From: Glutinoglossum americanum
Taxonomy: Eukaryota; Ascomycota; Geoglossomycetes; Geoglossales; Geoglossaceae
NCBI GenBank assembly: GCA_020080175.1
Contig: JAGHQL010000008.1
Location: forward strand, 1-64,000
Direction: 5' to 3'
Length of the DNA stretch: 64,000 bases
The notes beneath the pieces were generated by a model. It saw only the letters and a list, made by a program, of their open reading frames with translations, had not been told where the DNA came from and searched no databases. The first letter of the stretch is position 1. Each line of letters opens with the position of its first letter. Both the position numbers and the translations under genes were made by a program. Shown piece by piece: positions 47,183 through 57,694 of this stretch.

Positions 47183-48316
47183 ATGCTAGCATCATTCACT
47201 CTTTCATCGTCTTTTCTATCCCCGGCGGACTCCCTCCCTTCACCAGGCATGTCTCCCCCTGAGGCCCCCGATGCCATCATGCGCGAGAACTCTTCCATTA
47301 TTATTTTCACCACCATGGAGTTCCTTTTCACCCATACGATGTCCTTTTACCCTCGAATCGAAACGCCTGTGCAAGCGTTTCTTCTAGAAAACCCAACCCT
47401 CACTATTCCGTTCTTCCGGAACATACTAGGAATAGTAGGCCAGGTCTACCCTCACGCCCAACTTCTCGACTCTATTGCAAACCCATTACCGGACCCTTAT
47501 ATAAAGCATGAACAGCTAGCTCTAGACGCGGCCGTCATCAGATTGGAGTGGTCTGGGAGGATTGATCCCGAAAGATTGATTTTTGGCTGCACAGAGTACA
47601 ATTACTTGTCACTGATGCGCGCAGCTTCTTCAGCTAAATGGTATTTCTGGCAAAAGGAGAAGGCTGCTAACCGTTTTCAGAAAATGTCGAGCATTGACAG
47701 AGTCGAAACCTTAACGAGGGTCGGCCAGCTGCTCGAATGGATTAGTTGGGCGGCCGACGTTTACGGGCTTGCGGAGCTGGGTCGAGGAGTACATAACAAT
47801 CACAGCGATTACATCGCACTAGCTGACCAAACCACCCGCGAAAACATCAGATCACTAGCTGGTCTAAGGAGAGCTGTGGATGAGATGAGAGCAAATCTTT
47901 TACCTCTCAAATTCGGCGACGGGAGACTTAGACGAGAGAAGGTAATCCGTGGCTGCAAGAATGACTGTGATGGAAAGATATCGGGTTTGCGTAAGGCCAT
48001 CAAGTGCGACTTCTGCCTGCACGACATGCCCCTGGGTACATCACCTGTAGGTTTGTCACTGCACATTGATGTGAAAAAGGCTCACTGACCACCGTTTGGG
48101 ATGACACAGAAGATCATCTCGGAGGTCCGCGGGGGGTTAGCGGCTCGAAGGGAGCAAGGGCAACGTGAGCGGCTGGCCGCGAGAGTGATTGAGGACGATG
48201 AGCAGATTCGAGAAAGAGTCGTGGCAGAGCATAAGGAATACAACAAATATGGACTCTTGCGCGCCCGCCGCATTCGATACCGCCACGCAGGATCACGGAG
48301 ATCAAACAGCAGTTGA
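47183..48316 (+). CDS. Uncharacterised protein with Cys cluster and coiled tail
   Basis: Exons 47183-48046 and 48110-48316 give 356 residues. The intron has GTAGGT, a CACTGAC branch point and a CAG acceptor, and without it the frame stops at 48088. No family is recognised. The middle is helical and Leu/Ala-rich (ALDAAVIRLEWSGRIDPERL, YLSLMRAASSAKWYFWQKEK). A small Cys set follows (RGCKNDCDG then KCDFCLHDM), with CxxxC and CxxC spacing that could bind zinc. The tail (AARREQGQRERLAARVIEDD) is a charged coiled coil. The start codon at 47183 is the first in a long open frame. It may be a lineage-specific gene. Confidence 0.6.
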
Positions 48317-48793
48317 TGCGATGGGTACCCCATTGGGATACCAACAGGAGAATCTAGGGCACAGAGCCGTGATTTTGACAATCTACATTTCCGTCTTAGA
48401 TCTCCTAGTATCCAGGATGAGTGTAGAGATGAAAAGCTGAATTTGTTTTCCACGACCACAAGGCCATTCGAGGATCGCTTTGACAGTGACATAAGAATTT
48501 TGTGCAGAAAATTGTCATTGCCAGAACACTTTACCTTTTAGGAGCATACTTACGGACAGGAAGTGAGACCGTGCGGAAAGGTGAAGTAATGCTAGTTCCA
48601 TATTGATGAGAGGCACCCTGAATTATGAGAAAGCACAGCTCCCAAGCCTTGAGGTGGGAGCCTTGCTAAAAGCGAGCGACGCTTCGTTCTCTTCATAGAC
48701 ATGCTCCACCCTGGAAGGAAAGAAACCGTTCCCTGAAACGCTCTGATGGTGGTAATGAGCAGCAGATGAGATATATGGTGCATCCCTGCTGAG
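48317..48793. other. Convergent intergenic
   Basis: 3' flanks of the orphan gene and of LSB5; no gene seen. Confidence 0.7.
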
Positions 48794-50380
48794 TTAAACT
48801 TCCTTCCTAGTACAAGCATAGTTATCAGTCAAAGTGCGAGAAAAAAGAGCTTGAGGTTGGTGGGTCACGATGCAAAGTGCACTTACCAGCTACCAGCCAC
48901 ACCTTCCCGCTCAGCAAACGGGGTTTGAACAGCATTCCTGTCTGCGAATGGATCGTTCTCATCTTCCTCTTCCTCTTCCTCCTGTTCTGACTCACTTTCG
49001 TCGTCCGGATACTGTCTCCCCTTACCATTTCCCGGCGCAAAGATGGCCGGCTTAGGAATATTCGCACTAGGCCTTGGCGGCCTAGGTGGCTTGTCATCAA
49101 GAACTAGGCCCGCAAACCCTCGAGTTGGTACGGAAGATGTGCGCCGATGTCTTGCGGAGCTATCTGCACCGCTGTCCTCGCTATCGCTATCATTCTCAAC
49201 ACTCTTGTCCAGGACCTCAAACGCCATTAATGCATTCACCAACTCCTCATTTGCATGAATCAAGCCACCCAGCCATTGCTCTGATTCCACATTCTGGATG
49301 TAGCGCAATATCTGCCGGCGCAGTGTCTTACATGTTTCAAACCGCTTCATCACCTCTGCGTTCTCGCTCACACGCTCGTTCTCGCGGTTGATGAGCTTCA
49401 ATGCATTCAATAGATTGGTGCTGGCTACGGAAGCAGAGGCAAGGGTTTGTAGTAGTTGGGGCTTTTCCTTTTCGAGGTTGAAAGGCTTGGCTTTGTTCTT
49501 GTCCTTTTTATTCTTGCTTTTTTTTGATGATCCCGTCAAATTTGGCCCGGCCGAGAGGGAGATAGGTCGTGAGGACGACGAAGTCGGCGAGGACGATGAG
49601 TTGAGGAAGCGAGCAGGGCCATCTCCGGAAGCCACGGAGACGATGTGACCAAGTCGCGGGGTCTCGCTAGTATCATCGGCGGTCTCTTTCAAAACCTTTG
49701 ATTGCTGCTGTTGTGTCGGCCTTTTCCGCTGTGGCAGCTGCTTATATAGCGCAGCTACCCCTCCCATTCCCGAGGTGTTCTTGTACGCCACACTCCATTG
49801 CCCAAAGAGGACCTTACACTTCGCCCGAACGTCAGGGTCACTGACCGGATCTGTAGCAGCAACCCGAAGGCGCTCAAGCAAGGGCTCATCAGCAAAGGTA
49901 CGCTGAAAACGGGGTCCAGCGTTTTGTATGAGCCCATCGAGGATTGCAAGAGCGCGAAGTTGCCTATGGACGTTGCCATACTTCCTGCAATGGGAACTAA
50001 CGTGAGAGGAAGCAAAAAACGAACATGGTAAGGTGCTAGTGCTCACAGCTTCTTTCGGATTGCTCTAGCTGCCTCTGTGGGCCCGCTATCTTGAAGTCTG
50101 ATGACTTCAATCAAGTCCACAATGCCCCCAATATCATTTTCCTCATATTGCTCGCCTGTAAGTCGTTCGATCTGAACTGTGATGGCGGTATAGGGCTTCT
50201 TCTATTTTACAGAACTCGATTTAGCGCCACATGCAGATGATCCGTTAGTGTAATCGTTGACATGGGGCAATGCATGCGGCTTTAACCGCAAGCACAGCAG
50301 CAAAAGGCCCCACTGCCTCTAATAGCGAGGAGAATCCACTGACGAAAGGGGTTGCCCAGTCTTACCTGTCCGCCAAACAT
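48794..50380 (-). CDS. LSB5: LSB5-like VHS/GAT actin-patch protein
   Basis: Minus strand, exons 50380-50366, 50201-50047, 49984-48887 and 48806-48794; 426 residues. Exon 1 encodes only MFGGQ and the last exon only three and a third codons ending in KEV. The VHS domain covers roughly residues 6-150 (KKPYTAITVQIERLTGE, AARAIRKKLKYGNVHRQL, ILDGLIQNAGPRFQRTFAD). A Lys-rich linker leads to a GAT-like three-helix region (LLNALKLINRENERVSENAE, ETCKTLRRQILRYIQNVESE, GLIHANEELVNALMAFEVLD). The tail has a long Glu/Asp run and DPFADRNAV. Yeast Lsb5 binds Las17, Sla1 and ubiquitin and links endocytosis to actin. The first intron's acceptor could be shifted by three bases. Confidence 0.92.
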
Positions 50381-51210
50381 TTTTAGATATCGAGCTCCCT
50401 ACACCTTGGTCCCCCCGGCCAGGATGGTCTCCGCAACTAATATATTTGAATAGAGTGAAGACAGCAATACGAGGTCCTCCGAGTTGACTCCCAGTGGTCA
50501 GCAGAAGCACAGTATTAAGGGCAACATCAAACACACTTGAAGAATAGGATCTGGCAGTCTTGCAGTTAAAAACCCCAATAAAGCGCCTTATGTGTATTCA
50601 CCCAAAAGCGAAAGCGGGAGACAACTGCGCGATGACGACACAGGCTGCAGAGTGATACAAGGGCCAACGGCGGCCAGCGCACAACACGGCGTTTCAACGA
50701 GGAGAGATGCTATGGTTAATATAATCTCGCGAGCCAAAAGAAAGAAGATGTATGAGTAGGTGATGGATGTTGATACATTGATTCACTGTCGCATCGATAA
50801 GCGATTCAAGATACATACATCCGTCAGCAGACGAACATTCCCTGCGTTCCGGCACTGTCCACAGCAACCAAGAAAAAAGTCAAGAAACCAGCCTCCAGAT
50901 TTACAGCAAACCCAAGCGATAGGTGACACTGCAGGGCCTCCAATAAGCCGGTACGTATCATCAACTGCCATAATATCCGTAAAACACACCACAGGTTCTG
51001 ACCTACGAGTTCCAGGGAGTTCAAAGAGACAGCCACAGGCAAAGCCACAGCATTTACCCCAATTAATGAGTGGAATGGCGGGGTAGGATTACAGGCTAAA
51101 TCCCTGATCCCTGAAAGATCTGTAGATTGCGCTAGCAGCCTAACGGACAGCCGCGATGGGAAGTTCTTAAAGCCCGTGCAGCAAACGGCAAACGCAGTCG
51201 CAATCCGAGA
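50381..51210. other. Intergenic, possibly with a 5' exon of the next gene
   Basis: No gene can be fixed. In the frame of the following gene, an open stretch begins at 51136 after a GCTAG that could be a splice acceptor (QPNGQPRWEVLKARAANGKR), so the next gene may have an upstream exon here. A plus-strand frame at 50760-51086 could supply it but has no clear donor. Confidence 0.45.
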
Positions 51211-53193
51211 ATGAAGCCTATACGCGCGGAGGCTCTTACAGTAAGCAATGCTGAACTCCTATGTGAGCATAGCACCGTGGACAGACCTCTGTCGTTCCTA
51301 AACAGTTCCGGCAAAACTATGGGATCGTCAGGCACTGGCACTAGTAGTACAAGCTTTAATGTTCGCAACCTAGCGACCAAAGCAATCCAAAGCGCCACCC
51401 CAAAAACTGGGGCTGGTGTGCAGCCGTTGGCGGAAAATCGGTCTTCTGAGAGGGCACCAAACGCACGGGTTCTATCAAGCAAAGTGCCGAGGGGGAGGCC
51501 CGAACTTACAAAAAATCACTCTGAAGAGAAGACTGTCACGAGTGATTACTCTAGTCACTCTCCCGTGGCCAATTCGAATACACAGTTTGAATTCTCAGAA
51601 ACTCTCACGAAATTGGATTCTTTCAAATATATTGCTCCACTTGCCTTTGATCAAACCAATTCCTTGAACGGTGAACCAAAAGCTGAACTAAAGAGAGAAG
51701 ATATGATCAAGGCTATGCTGGCATCTGATATAATTCAAGATGGCCACATTGATACTGAGCCCGGCTCTTCGATTTCTGGGACTATCCAGTGCCGCTGGCC
51801 TAACGATACTCACGACCGAACGAATATGGCTCCTGCAAAAACTTCCCCTGAGGAAGACTTTGGCTGGGATCGGGATATGGACGATGCCCTCGGCCAGTTA
51901 GACCATATTGAGGCCCCCGCAAATCCTGAGCTCCAGGGAATGGATCATCTAATAGACGGTAAGTTCGCAGGGGTTGATCTAGGACTAGAATGGAATTACC
52001 AAGGCCCTTGGCAGACCATGGGAGACATCGGTAATACTAGGGGTGGTGATGAAGTCGATATGGATGGAGACATGGATGATGAAGATCTCATTGCCCTTCC
52101 AGTCGGTCACCATGACTTGGGTCATTCTTATACTGAATCTGAAAACACCAAGATGTTAGGTGGATATTCGTCAGCAGGCCATCCTGAAGCCTTCTCTGGT
52201 GCTTTCTACTATTCTCTAGGAAAAAATAGCGATGGGGAGGAAGAATTTTCCTTCGGTATGGGTGTGGTAACTGATGTCACGCAACTCCCCGGTACAACCG
52301 AAAGATTTTCTCCGCCCTCAAGCCTACAGTATCCGTTCGATGACTCTTCGCAAACTCTAGAAGTTTACGACAGCAATCTCAGGGGCTCATCGCCTCCCAC
52401 AGGGGAAAACCCTGTCTCAGATAATGTTATGTTTACGACTAACACACAATATGAAGCGTCAATCTCAGCCGCAAACACGCCGCCCGGTGGAGATTCTCAT
52501 GGGATTACGGGCCAAACCGCTGAAGTTGTTGATCGAACATTAGCTATTGTCGACGATCGAGGCCCGGGGCCAACTGACCCAAACGCGCTATCCCTCCCCA
52601 CAGATATCCCGGACGGCTCCACGAAAAATCCGAAGATCCGCGTACGAATTCCCAACTCTCCGGAAACCCCTGAGCCTTCTGCTCTGCTTAAAAGCAAGCT
52701 TCCTCCACACCTCCTAGAATATAATGCTTCCGGCCAACCCAAGCCCTTCGTGCGTCCCGCCTTTCCAGAACGGGTTCAAGACCGCTCCCCAATTGTCGGA
52801 CTGTCCAATAAAACCTTCCTCCGCACTTGCTTCCGGATAGGTGAGGCTATATGCGCTGGTTCGCACGCCGGCAGATGGGGCCAAGACGCTGTAATCGAAC
52901 TTTACGCGCGAGTGGTGTTCTCTTCGCGGGGGGATTGGAAGCAGCATTTCCAGTTTGCTGACTTATTCCACGATCGGCCGCCGTTCCTTAATGGTACGTA
53001 TGAGGTCTTTCATGGTGTGGAGCTATGGGAGCGCGACAGTGGGCGCTTCCTCACCGAAGAAGGCAAGGGCAAAATGTGTCGATGTCTCGGACGGATGAGG
53101 AGAGACGGCCACGGCTGGAAGTTGGTGGTTCTGAATATTTGGGAGGCTACCTGGGATGACGTTGTATGGGTAAAGGGAATCGTTTGCGCATAG
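51211..53193 (+). CDS. Conserved fungal protein with a C-terminal globular domain
   Basis: A single long open frame of 660 codons from the ATG at 51211. The first 490 residues are acidic, Ser/Thr-rich and probably disordered. The last 160 look folded: SNKTFLRTCFRIGEAICAGS, AVIELYARVVFSSRGDWKQH, FQFADLFHDRPPFLNGTYEV, WERDSGRFL and KLVVLNIWEATWDDVVWVKG. This pattern is remembered as a conserved module in uncharacterised filamentous-fungal proteins; its function is not known to me. The frame stays open upstream to 51136, so the true start may lie in an earlier exon. It is convergent with the UHRF1-like gene. Confidence 0.78.
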   Translation: MKPIRAEALTVSNAELLCEHSTVDRPLSFLNSSGKTMGSSGTGTSSTSFNVRNLATKAIQSATPKTGAGVQPLAENRSSERAPNARVLSSKVPRGRPELTKNHSEEKTVTSDYSSHSPVANSNTQFEFSETLTKLDSFKYIAPLAFDQTNSLNGEPKAELKREDMIKAMLASDIIQDGHIDTEPGSSISGTIQCRWPNDTHDRTNMAPAKTSPEEDFGWDRDMDDALGQLDHIEAPANPELQGMDHLIDGKFAGVDLGLEWNYQGPWQTMGDIGNTRGGDEVDMDGDMDDEDLIALPVGHHDLGHSYTESENTKMLGGYSSAGHPEAFSGAFYYSLGKNSDGEEEFSFGMGVVTDVTQLPGTTERFSPPSSLQYPFDDSSQTLEVYDSNLRGSSPPTGENPVSDNVMFTTNTQYEASISAANTPPGGDSHGITGQTAEVVDRTLAIVDDRGPGPTDPNALSLPTDIPDGSTKNPKIRVRIPNSPETPEPSALLKSKLPPHLLEYNASGQPKPFVRPAFPERVQDRSPIVGLSNKTFLRTCFRIGEAICAGSHAGRWGQDAVIELYARVVFSSRGDWKQHFQFADLFHDRPPFLNGTYEVFHGVELWERDSGRFLTEEGKGKMCRCLGRMRRDGHGWKLVVLNIWEATWDDVVWVKGIVCA

Positions 53194-54172
53194 GGAGCGA
53201 GACATGCAGTGAAGCGACACTAACCGGGCGGGAAAAGAAAGAGGAGACATATCTGGAATTATTTGGCAGCATATTAGGACTATCATTTGCTTGAATCTCG
53301 CTGACAGACCTATCACACTAACTTTGCAGATTTAGCAGCTTTCAAGTGCCAATATCAGACAGAGAATTTCCGCCGCATCAGCTTTTGCTAATCGGAGGGA
53401 TATTTTGCCCCGATTGTCTTTACTCTCCTTTCGCATTCCCTCCTGGCTTTTGAAATGCTTTTTTTTCATCATAACCTGCTGGGCTAGTTCCCCCACGAAA
53501 AAAAATTCAATTGCTCATTCGACGGCATATTAGTGTCACTAATATGCGGTGATGATATCAACATTTAAAACTCAACAGTTACGCTCATTCAATAGTAATG
53601 GTAAAAGAAAGCCCTAATAATAGCGCTGTAAGGCTAATATAATAAATACACTGCGCCTCACCTTTTAGCATTGTCTTAACGAAACCTCAAAAATCTTTTA
53701 CTAGTTATGTTGGTATGGAAGTTCGTCAGCAACATCGACTTTCAGTTTGTAGAACAAGTTGTAGGAGGGCGCCTGCCCCTTTACGACTCCATACTTCCAA
53801 AATGCGGGAATCATGTTTAGACTTATGACCTAAAACCGTACGCCCTCGCCTGTTAATATAAACTATTACTCCGTAGCGCAGCAAAGAACTGTGGTGGGGC
53901 GTTGTCCATTACTAGTCTATGTAACATGAGACTAACCTTGGTCGATAGGCGACCTTTTTTGTGGAGAAGAGGGGAGTTGAAAAAATACAGGTGTTATGGT
54001 GTCAGCGAAAACAGCTTGAAAGGGTGAAAAATGAAGGGTTTTGGAACAACGGCAGAAAAATTATAGCTGAAGCCTTGCTCAACCCCTCGGGAAAAGACCC
54101 TTAAAAGTGAATGACGCTCAAGCAGTTTGTTGGAAGCAGGCGGCAGTTTGACAAGGTAATGTCGCGAAGCTA
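53194..54172. other. Convergent AT-rich intergenic
   Basis: About 980 bases between two 3' ends. AT-rich, with no frame worth calling. Confidence 0.7.
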
Positions 54173-56764
54173 TCATCTGCCAGGCTGAGACTCCTTCTCC
54201 TTCCCATAGTCTTCATTATAATACCTGATTACATCGACCAGAGTACTGTCAATTTGAACTTGGCTCCTCCAAATCCTCTTCCTCTTTTCGTCTAATTTTG
54301 GATTTTTTTCTTTGCTATTCTCATCCCCACTGTCAATTTTTATTAGGCTAGCCCTACAGTTTGGACACTTCGGACCAAATCCTTCTACGCTGCCCTTCAT
54401 GCAAGCTAAACATGCAATATGGCCGCAAGGATTCGTTATTGGCTTTTGTATGAAATCTTGGCAGACCGGACAGTTAAGTTCGCGCTCGAGTGCTGCTATG
54501 AAACCGCGAAGACTCGAAGGCTTCTGATCCATGATAGAACTCCAAAGCCGTTGGTGGGATGGGTTGGAGTCGATATCGGCACCAATAAGTTCCCGAAGAA
54601 TTAATGGAATGTCGAAAACTGGTGTTTTTTTAGGTAACACAACTTGATCGCTGGGTTGATCTTGTTTTCGGCTCGGCCTAGCAGTGATAACAACAGCCAA
54701 ATCAGGAAACGTATCGATGGTAGCTAAAGGATTGTAGAGGCGCTTCCGCTTGCCAAGAACTGAGGGAGAAGGAGAAGGTTCTCTGTAAACCTCATAATCT
54801 GTCGCGATCGGTTTGGAGACGCCCTTTGCCTTTGAAGACACCTCTGAACTACGGTCATACGTTTCGGGAAAGATCATTTCTAAACCTAGCTCTTTAATCC
54901 TAGCCTCCCCTTTCTTTGTCCATGGAGCAGGGATCGGATCATCGCGCCGGAGTTCATATCGATAGACTTGAAAACCTGACTTTCCCCTTTCAGGAAAGTA
55001 CCTTACGACTTTATAGATGCCATCGTAACGGTTTCCAAGCTCAGGAGCATATTTAGGGTGGTGTTTCCCCAACTTATAGTTTCGGACAACACGGATTCCT
55101 TTTGAATTTCGCCAGTTTTTCGCAACACCGCCGAGTTTGGAGATCTGATATAAGTTAGCGCAATGTCTAATTGTTGTAGAGATACATTGTGTTAAGGAAG
55201 AGTTAGTACCGGCGTATCACAAGTTGCAGCAAGGGCCAAATTAGCGTTTGTCAATTCCTGGTCAAAAGTCTGCTTTCCTGTACGTCGATTCTTCGTCGAA
55301 AGGTCTTTTCCTCCGCTTCCTGTATACATAAACCAATCTCCATTATCCTCATCTTCAGGATAACCAGATGCTGATGGAGTTAGACACTAGCAAGGATAGT
55401 GGGGTTAGTCGCATATACCTATCACAATTGACACCGCGCCACCATTCTTAACACTGCCGGCAATTCCACTAACAATTGGTCTGAGAAGAATCAATAAAAA
55501 ATATTATCAAGGGTGAAGTCCTTCAAGGGCTTGCTGACCTATGAACGCCGTCTTCACCGACCCCCTTGCTGTAAACAAGCCCATCAGCAAAAATTCAAGG
55601 CTTCTCCTCCTGGGACTTACCGAAATCCCCAGGTCTGTCCGACTTCTATCCCTGGTATAGGGCCTCTATGAGAGCCGCTGACAATAGTACACTATCCGAT
55701 TCGCATACGTCAGTTCATACCCGAATGCTAGAAGTTAAATGCCAAATGCGCGTTTTACATTACATACCTTTTTGGAGTGGCCCACGTTCGCCATTCCGCG
55801 CCCCCACCGCTTACTTGAATCGCCTTTTCGGGCCTTCTTGACAAAATGTTTCTCTGATCCATGGCCTGGCTGTACAATATGATCCGTGTTGTTTTTGCAT
55901 GAAGGGCAATACCAATCATCCTCCGGCAGAGATGTAAGGGGCGGATCTAGACATCGCTATTTTGCTAGAGAATAAGTTATGAACATACACAAGGTACTTG
56001 AGAGATTCGACCATACCCAGTGAAAATAGTATTCACATTCATCGCACACTGCATTATGTCAATAAAGAATCTTCGGGTAGAAACAGGAGGCAATCATCAT
56101 TCGCAACCCACCTATATTTTCTGGATCATCATCCTTAGTCCCACAAATATTACAGCCACACTCTCTGCACTTCTTCCTCCTCGGGTTTGCGAAACACGCA
56201 TCGCAGACAGAGGCCTGCTCTGGTGGATCCACACTATCTGCCTCGTTTGTTTCACTCTCAATAGCCTGGGACGGTGCCACACCTGTACCCTGTTGACTGG
56301 CTACGGATGTACCCATGTCATCTGATCTCTCAAACTTCTCTTCAGTTGGTAGAGCCTGCAGCTCTTGAACCGAAATAACCTCGTCGCTCTTGATGCTGCA
56401 CTGGAAGAGGGTGCCCATTCTATCCTCTAGAATTTTGCCTTTATGAAAGAAGCGACATCGCTCTAAGGGAAGCCCAAGAGCTGCAGCCACGTGTGGTTTT
56501 ACAGAAGCCCATGGTTCTGTGGCACTGAGGTTTGGGATGCGGACTTTAGCGGTAGTAGGGTTGCTGAAAATATTCGCCCCTTCGCACGGAAGCAAGTCAG
56601 TACTTGTAGTAATTGGATGTAAAGGTGCGACGACATACAGATCCACATATTTGCGTTCTAAGAACCAGGTCAGATATTGCGAGGGAATACAGTCTTCAGT
56701 GTGGACGTAATTGTCCTGAGTCTGTGTTGTGCATCTGCCTCCAGATCGCGTCGCGTTCAATCAT
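54173..56764 (-). CDS. UHRF1-like Ubl-PHD-SRA-RING protein
   Basis: Minus strand, nine exons: 56764-56707, 56657-56112, 56048-56017, 55956-55768, 55691-55621, 55568-55539, 55480-55419, 55370-55210 and 55144-54173; 706 residues. N-terminal ubiquitin-like region: VRIPNLSATEPWASVKPHVA, CRFFHKGKILEDRMGTLFQC. The PHD finger is nearly complete: CDACFANP, KKCRECGCNICGTKDD, CDECEYYFHWRCLDPPL, DDWYCPSC. The SRA/YDG domain runs from IPGIEVGQTWGFR through GVGEDGVHRPIVSGIAG, DWFMYTGSGGKDLS and RVVRNYKLGKHHPKYAP to GNRYDGIYKVVRYFPE. A RING finger closes the protein: CPVCQDFIQKPITNPCGHIACLACM in two blocks, then CPNC. This is the animal UHRF1 order minus a visible tandem Tudor between Ubl and PHD. UHRF1 reads hemimethylated CpG and ubiquitinates H3 to recruit DNMT1. 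The start shares an 81-base gap with SFT1. The first intron (49 bases) is inferred from a CTGAC branch point. Confidence 0.9.
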
Positions 56765-56845
56765 CCCTCGCCAAAACACGTGATAGATAGTGGCCTTCGG
56801 CTATTTAGGAAGAGGCTTCACGACAGTTAAACGGTAACAGCAAGC
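56765..56845. promoter_or_regulatory. Compact bidirectional promoter, UHRF1-like and SFT1
   Basis: Only 81 bases separate the two divergent start codons, so both 5' leaders and the core promoter must overlap or reach into the partner gene. No TATA box is obvious. Confidence 0.6.
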
Positions 56846-57250
56846 ATGTCGGACGCATATGAGAGAGAGCGGTTAGTTTTTCTCCAGTACGACTCTAAGA
56901 TCTCACGTTGACGCCCTTTATAGACAAAATACCTCGCGACTCGATGAACTAGCAAGCAAAGTCTCTGCACTTCGTGGCGTCACAGTGGACATTTACGACA
57001 ATGCGCGGTCACAAGAATTGATTGACAACTCCGTACACCACCACTCCCCTACCCCTGGTTTGCATAATTTAGAGTTCTGACTTCTATGTAGAATGAAGTG
57101 TTCTCGAGCTTAGGAACTTCTTTAAAGACCTCTGCCGGTCGGCTAGGGCGGATGGCAAGCTCGGGGAGCAAAGTACAGGTCCTAAAGCTAGCGGGGATGA
57201 TTAGCGGGGCTGTGATATTGCTGTGGTGGATCTGGGGTTGGTTTGTGTAG
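56846..57250 (+). CDS. SFT1: SFT1-like Golgi v-SNARE
   Basis: Exons 56846-56871, 56924-57032 and 57092-57250; 97 residues, the correct size. The protein begins MSDAYERERQNTSRLDELAS and continues KVSALRGVTVDIYDNARSQE; the heptad SNARE motif runs through NEVFSSLGTSLKTSAGRLGR. It ends in a C-terminal membrane anchor, MISGAVILLWWIWGWFV, with no lumenal tail. Sft1 is the Qc SNARE of retrograde traffic to and within the Golgi, pairing with Sed5. Each exon is too short to stand out as a long open frame, and the gene appears only after splicing. Confidence 0.93.
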
Positions 57251-57694
57251 AGAAGGGCCTTGGCAGATGAGTTGGAGACAACAGGCGGACCCGGGTGGAA
57301 TGGGCATTTGGGCCGTATGTCGCACTATACCCTTGATGACGGTATGTCTTTAGCTCGAAGGCATCCCACTCGTACTCGGCGGCATCTACTATCCTCGAAG
57401 TCTGCCCGTATGATATAGAGAGAGGAAGGCATGCCACCCCCTCGGCGAGGAGCTGCCATCATTCGCTCTCGCATTCTACGTTTTTTCCTATCGCCCCATC
57501 TCCGTATTTAGTCTTGGCGCACATTGTTATTCGGGAGGCAAGGGTCGTGTTGTTCACTATCTGTTCCGGAATTTAAATTATGTATGAACTGGAGAAATGC
57601 CATGGTTTATAGTCACATCAAAAGGGTCACACCCTACAACTTGAGGTTCTATTCTGAATTCGCAAGCTTTGCCACAGAAGGTGGCGGTCCCGCC
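57251..57694. other. Convergent intergenic
   Basis: 3' flanks of SFT1 and of the ArfGAP gene; no gene seen. Confidence 0.7.
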
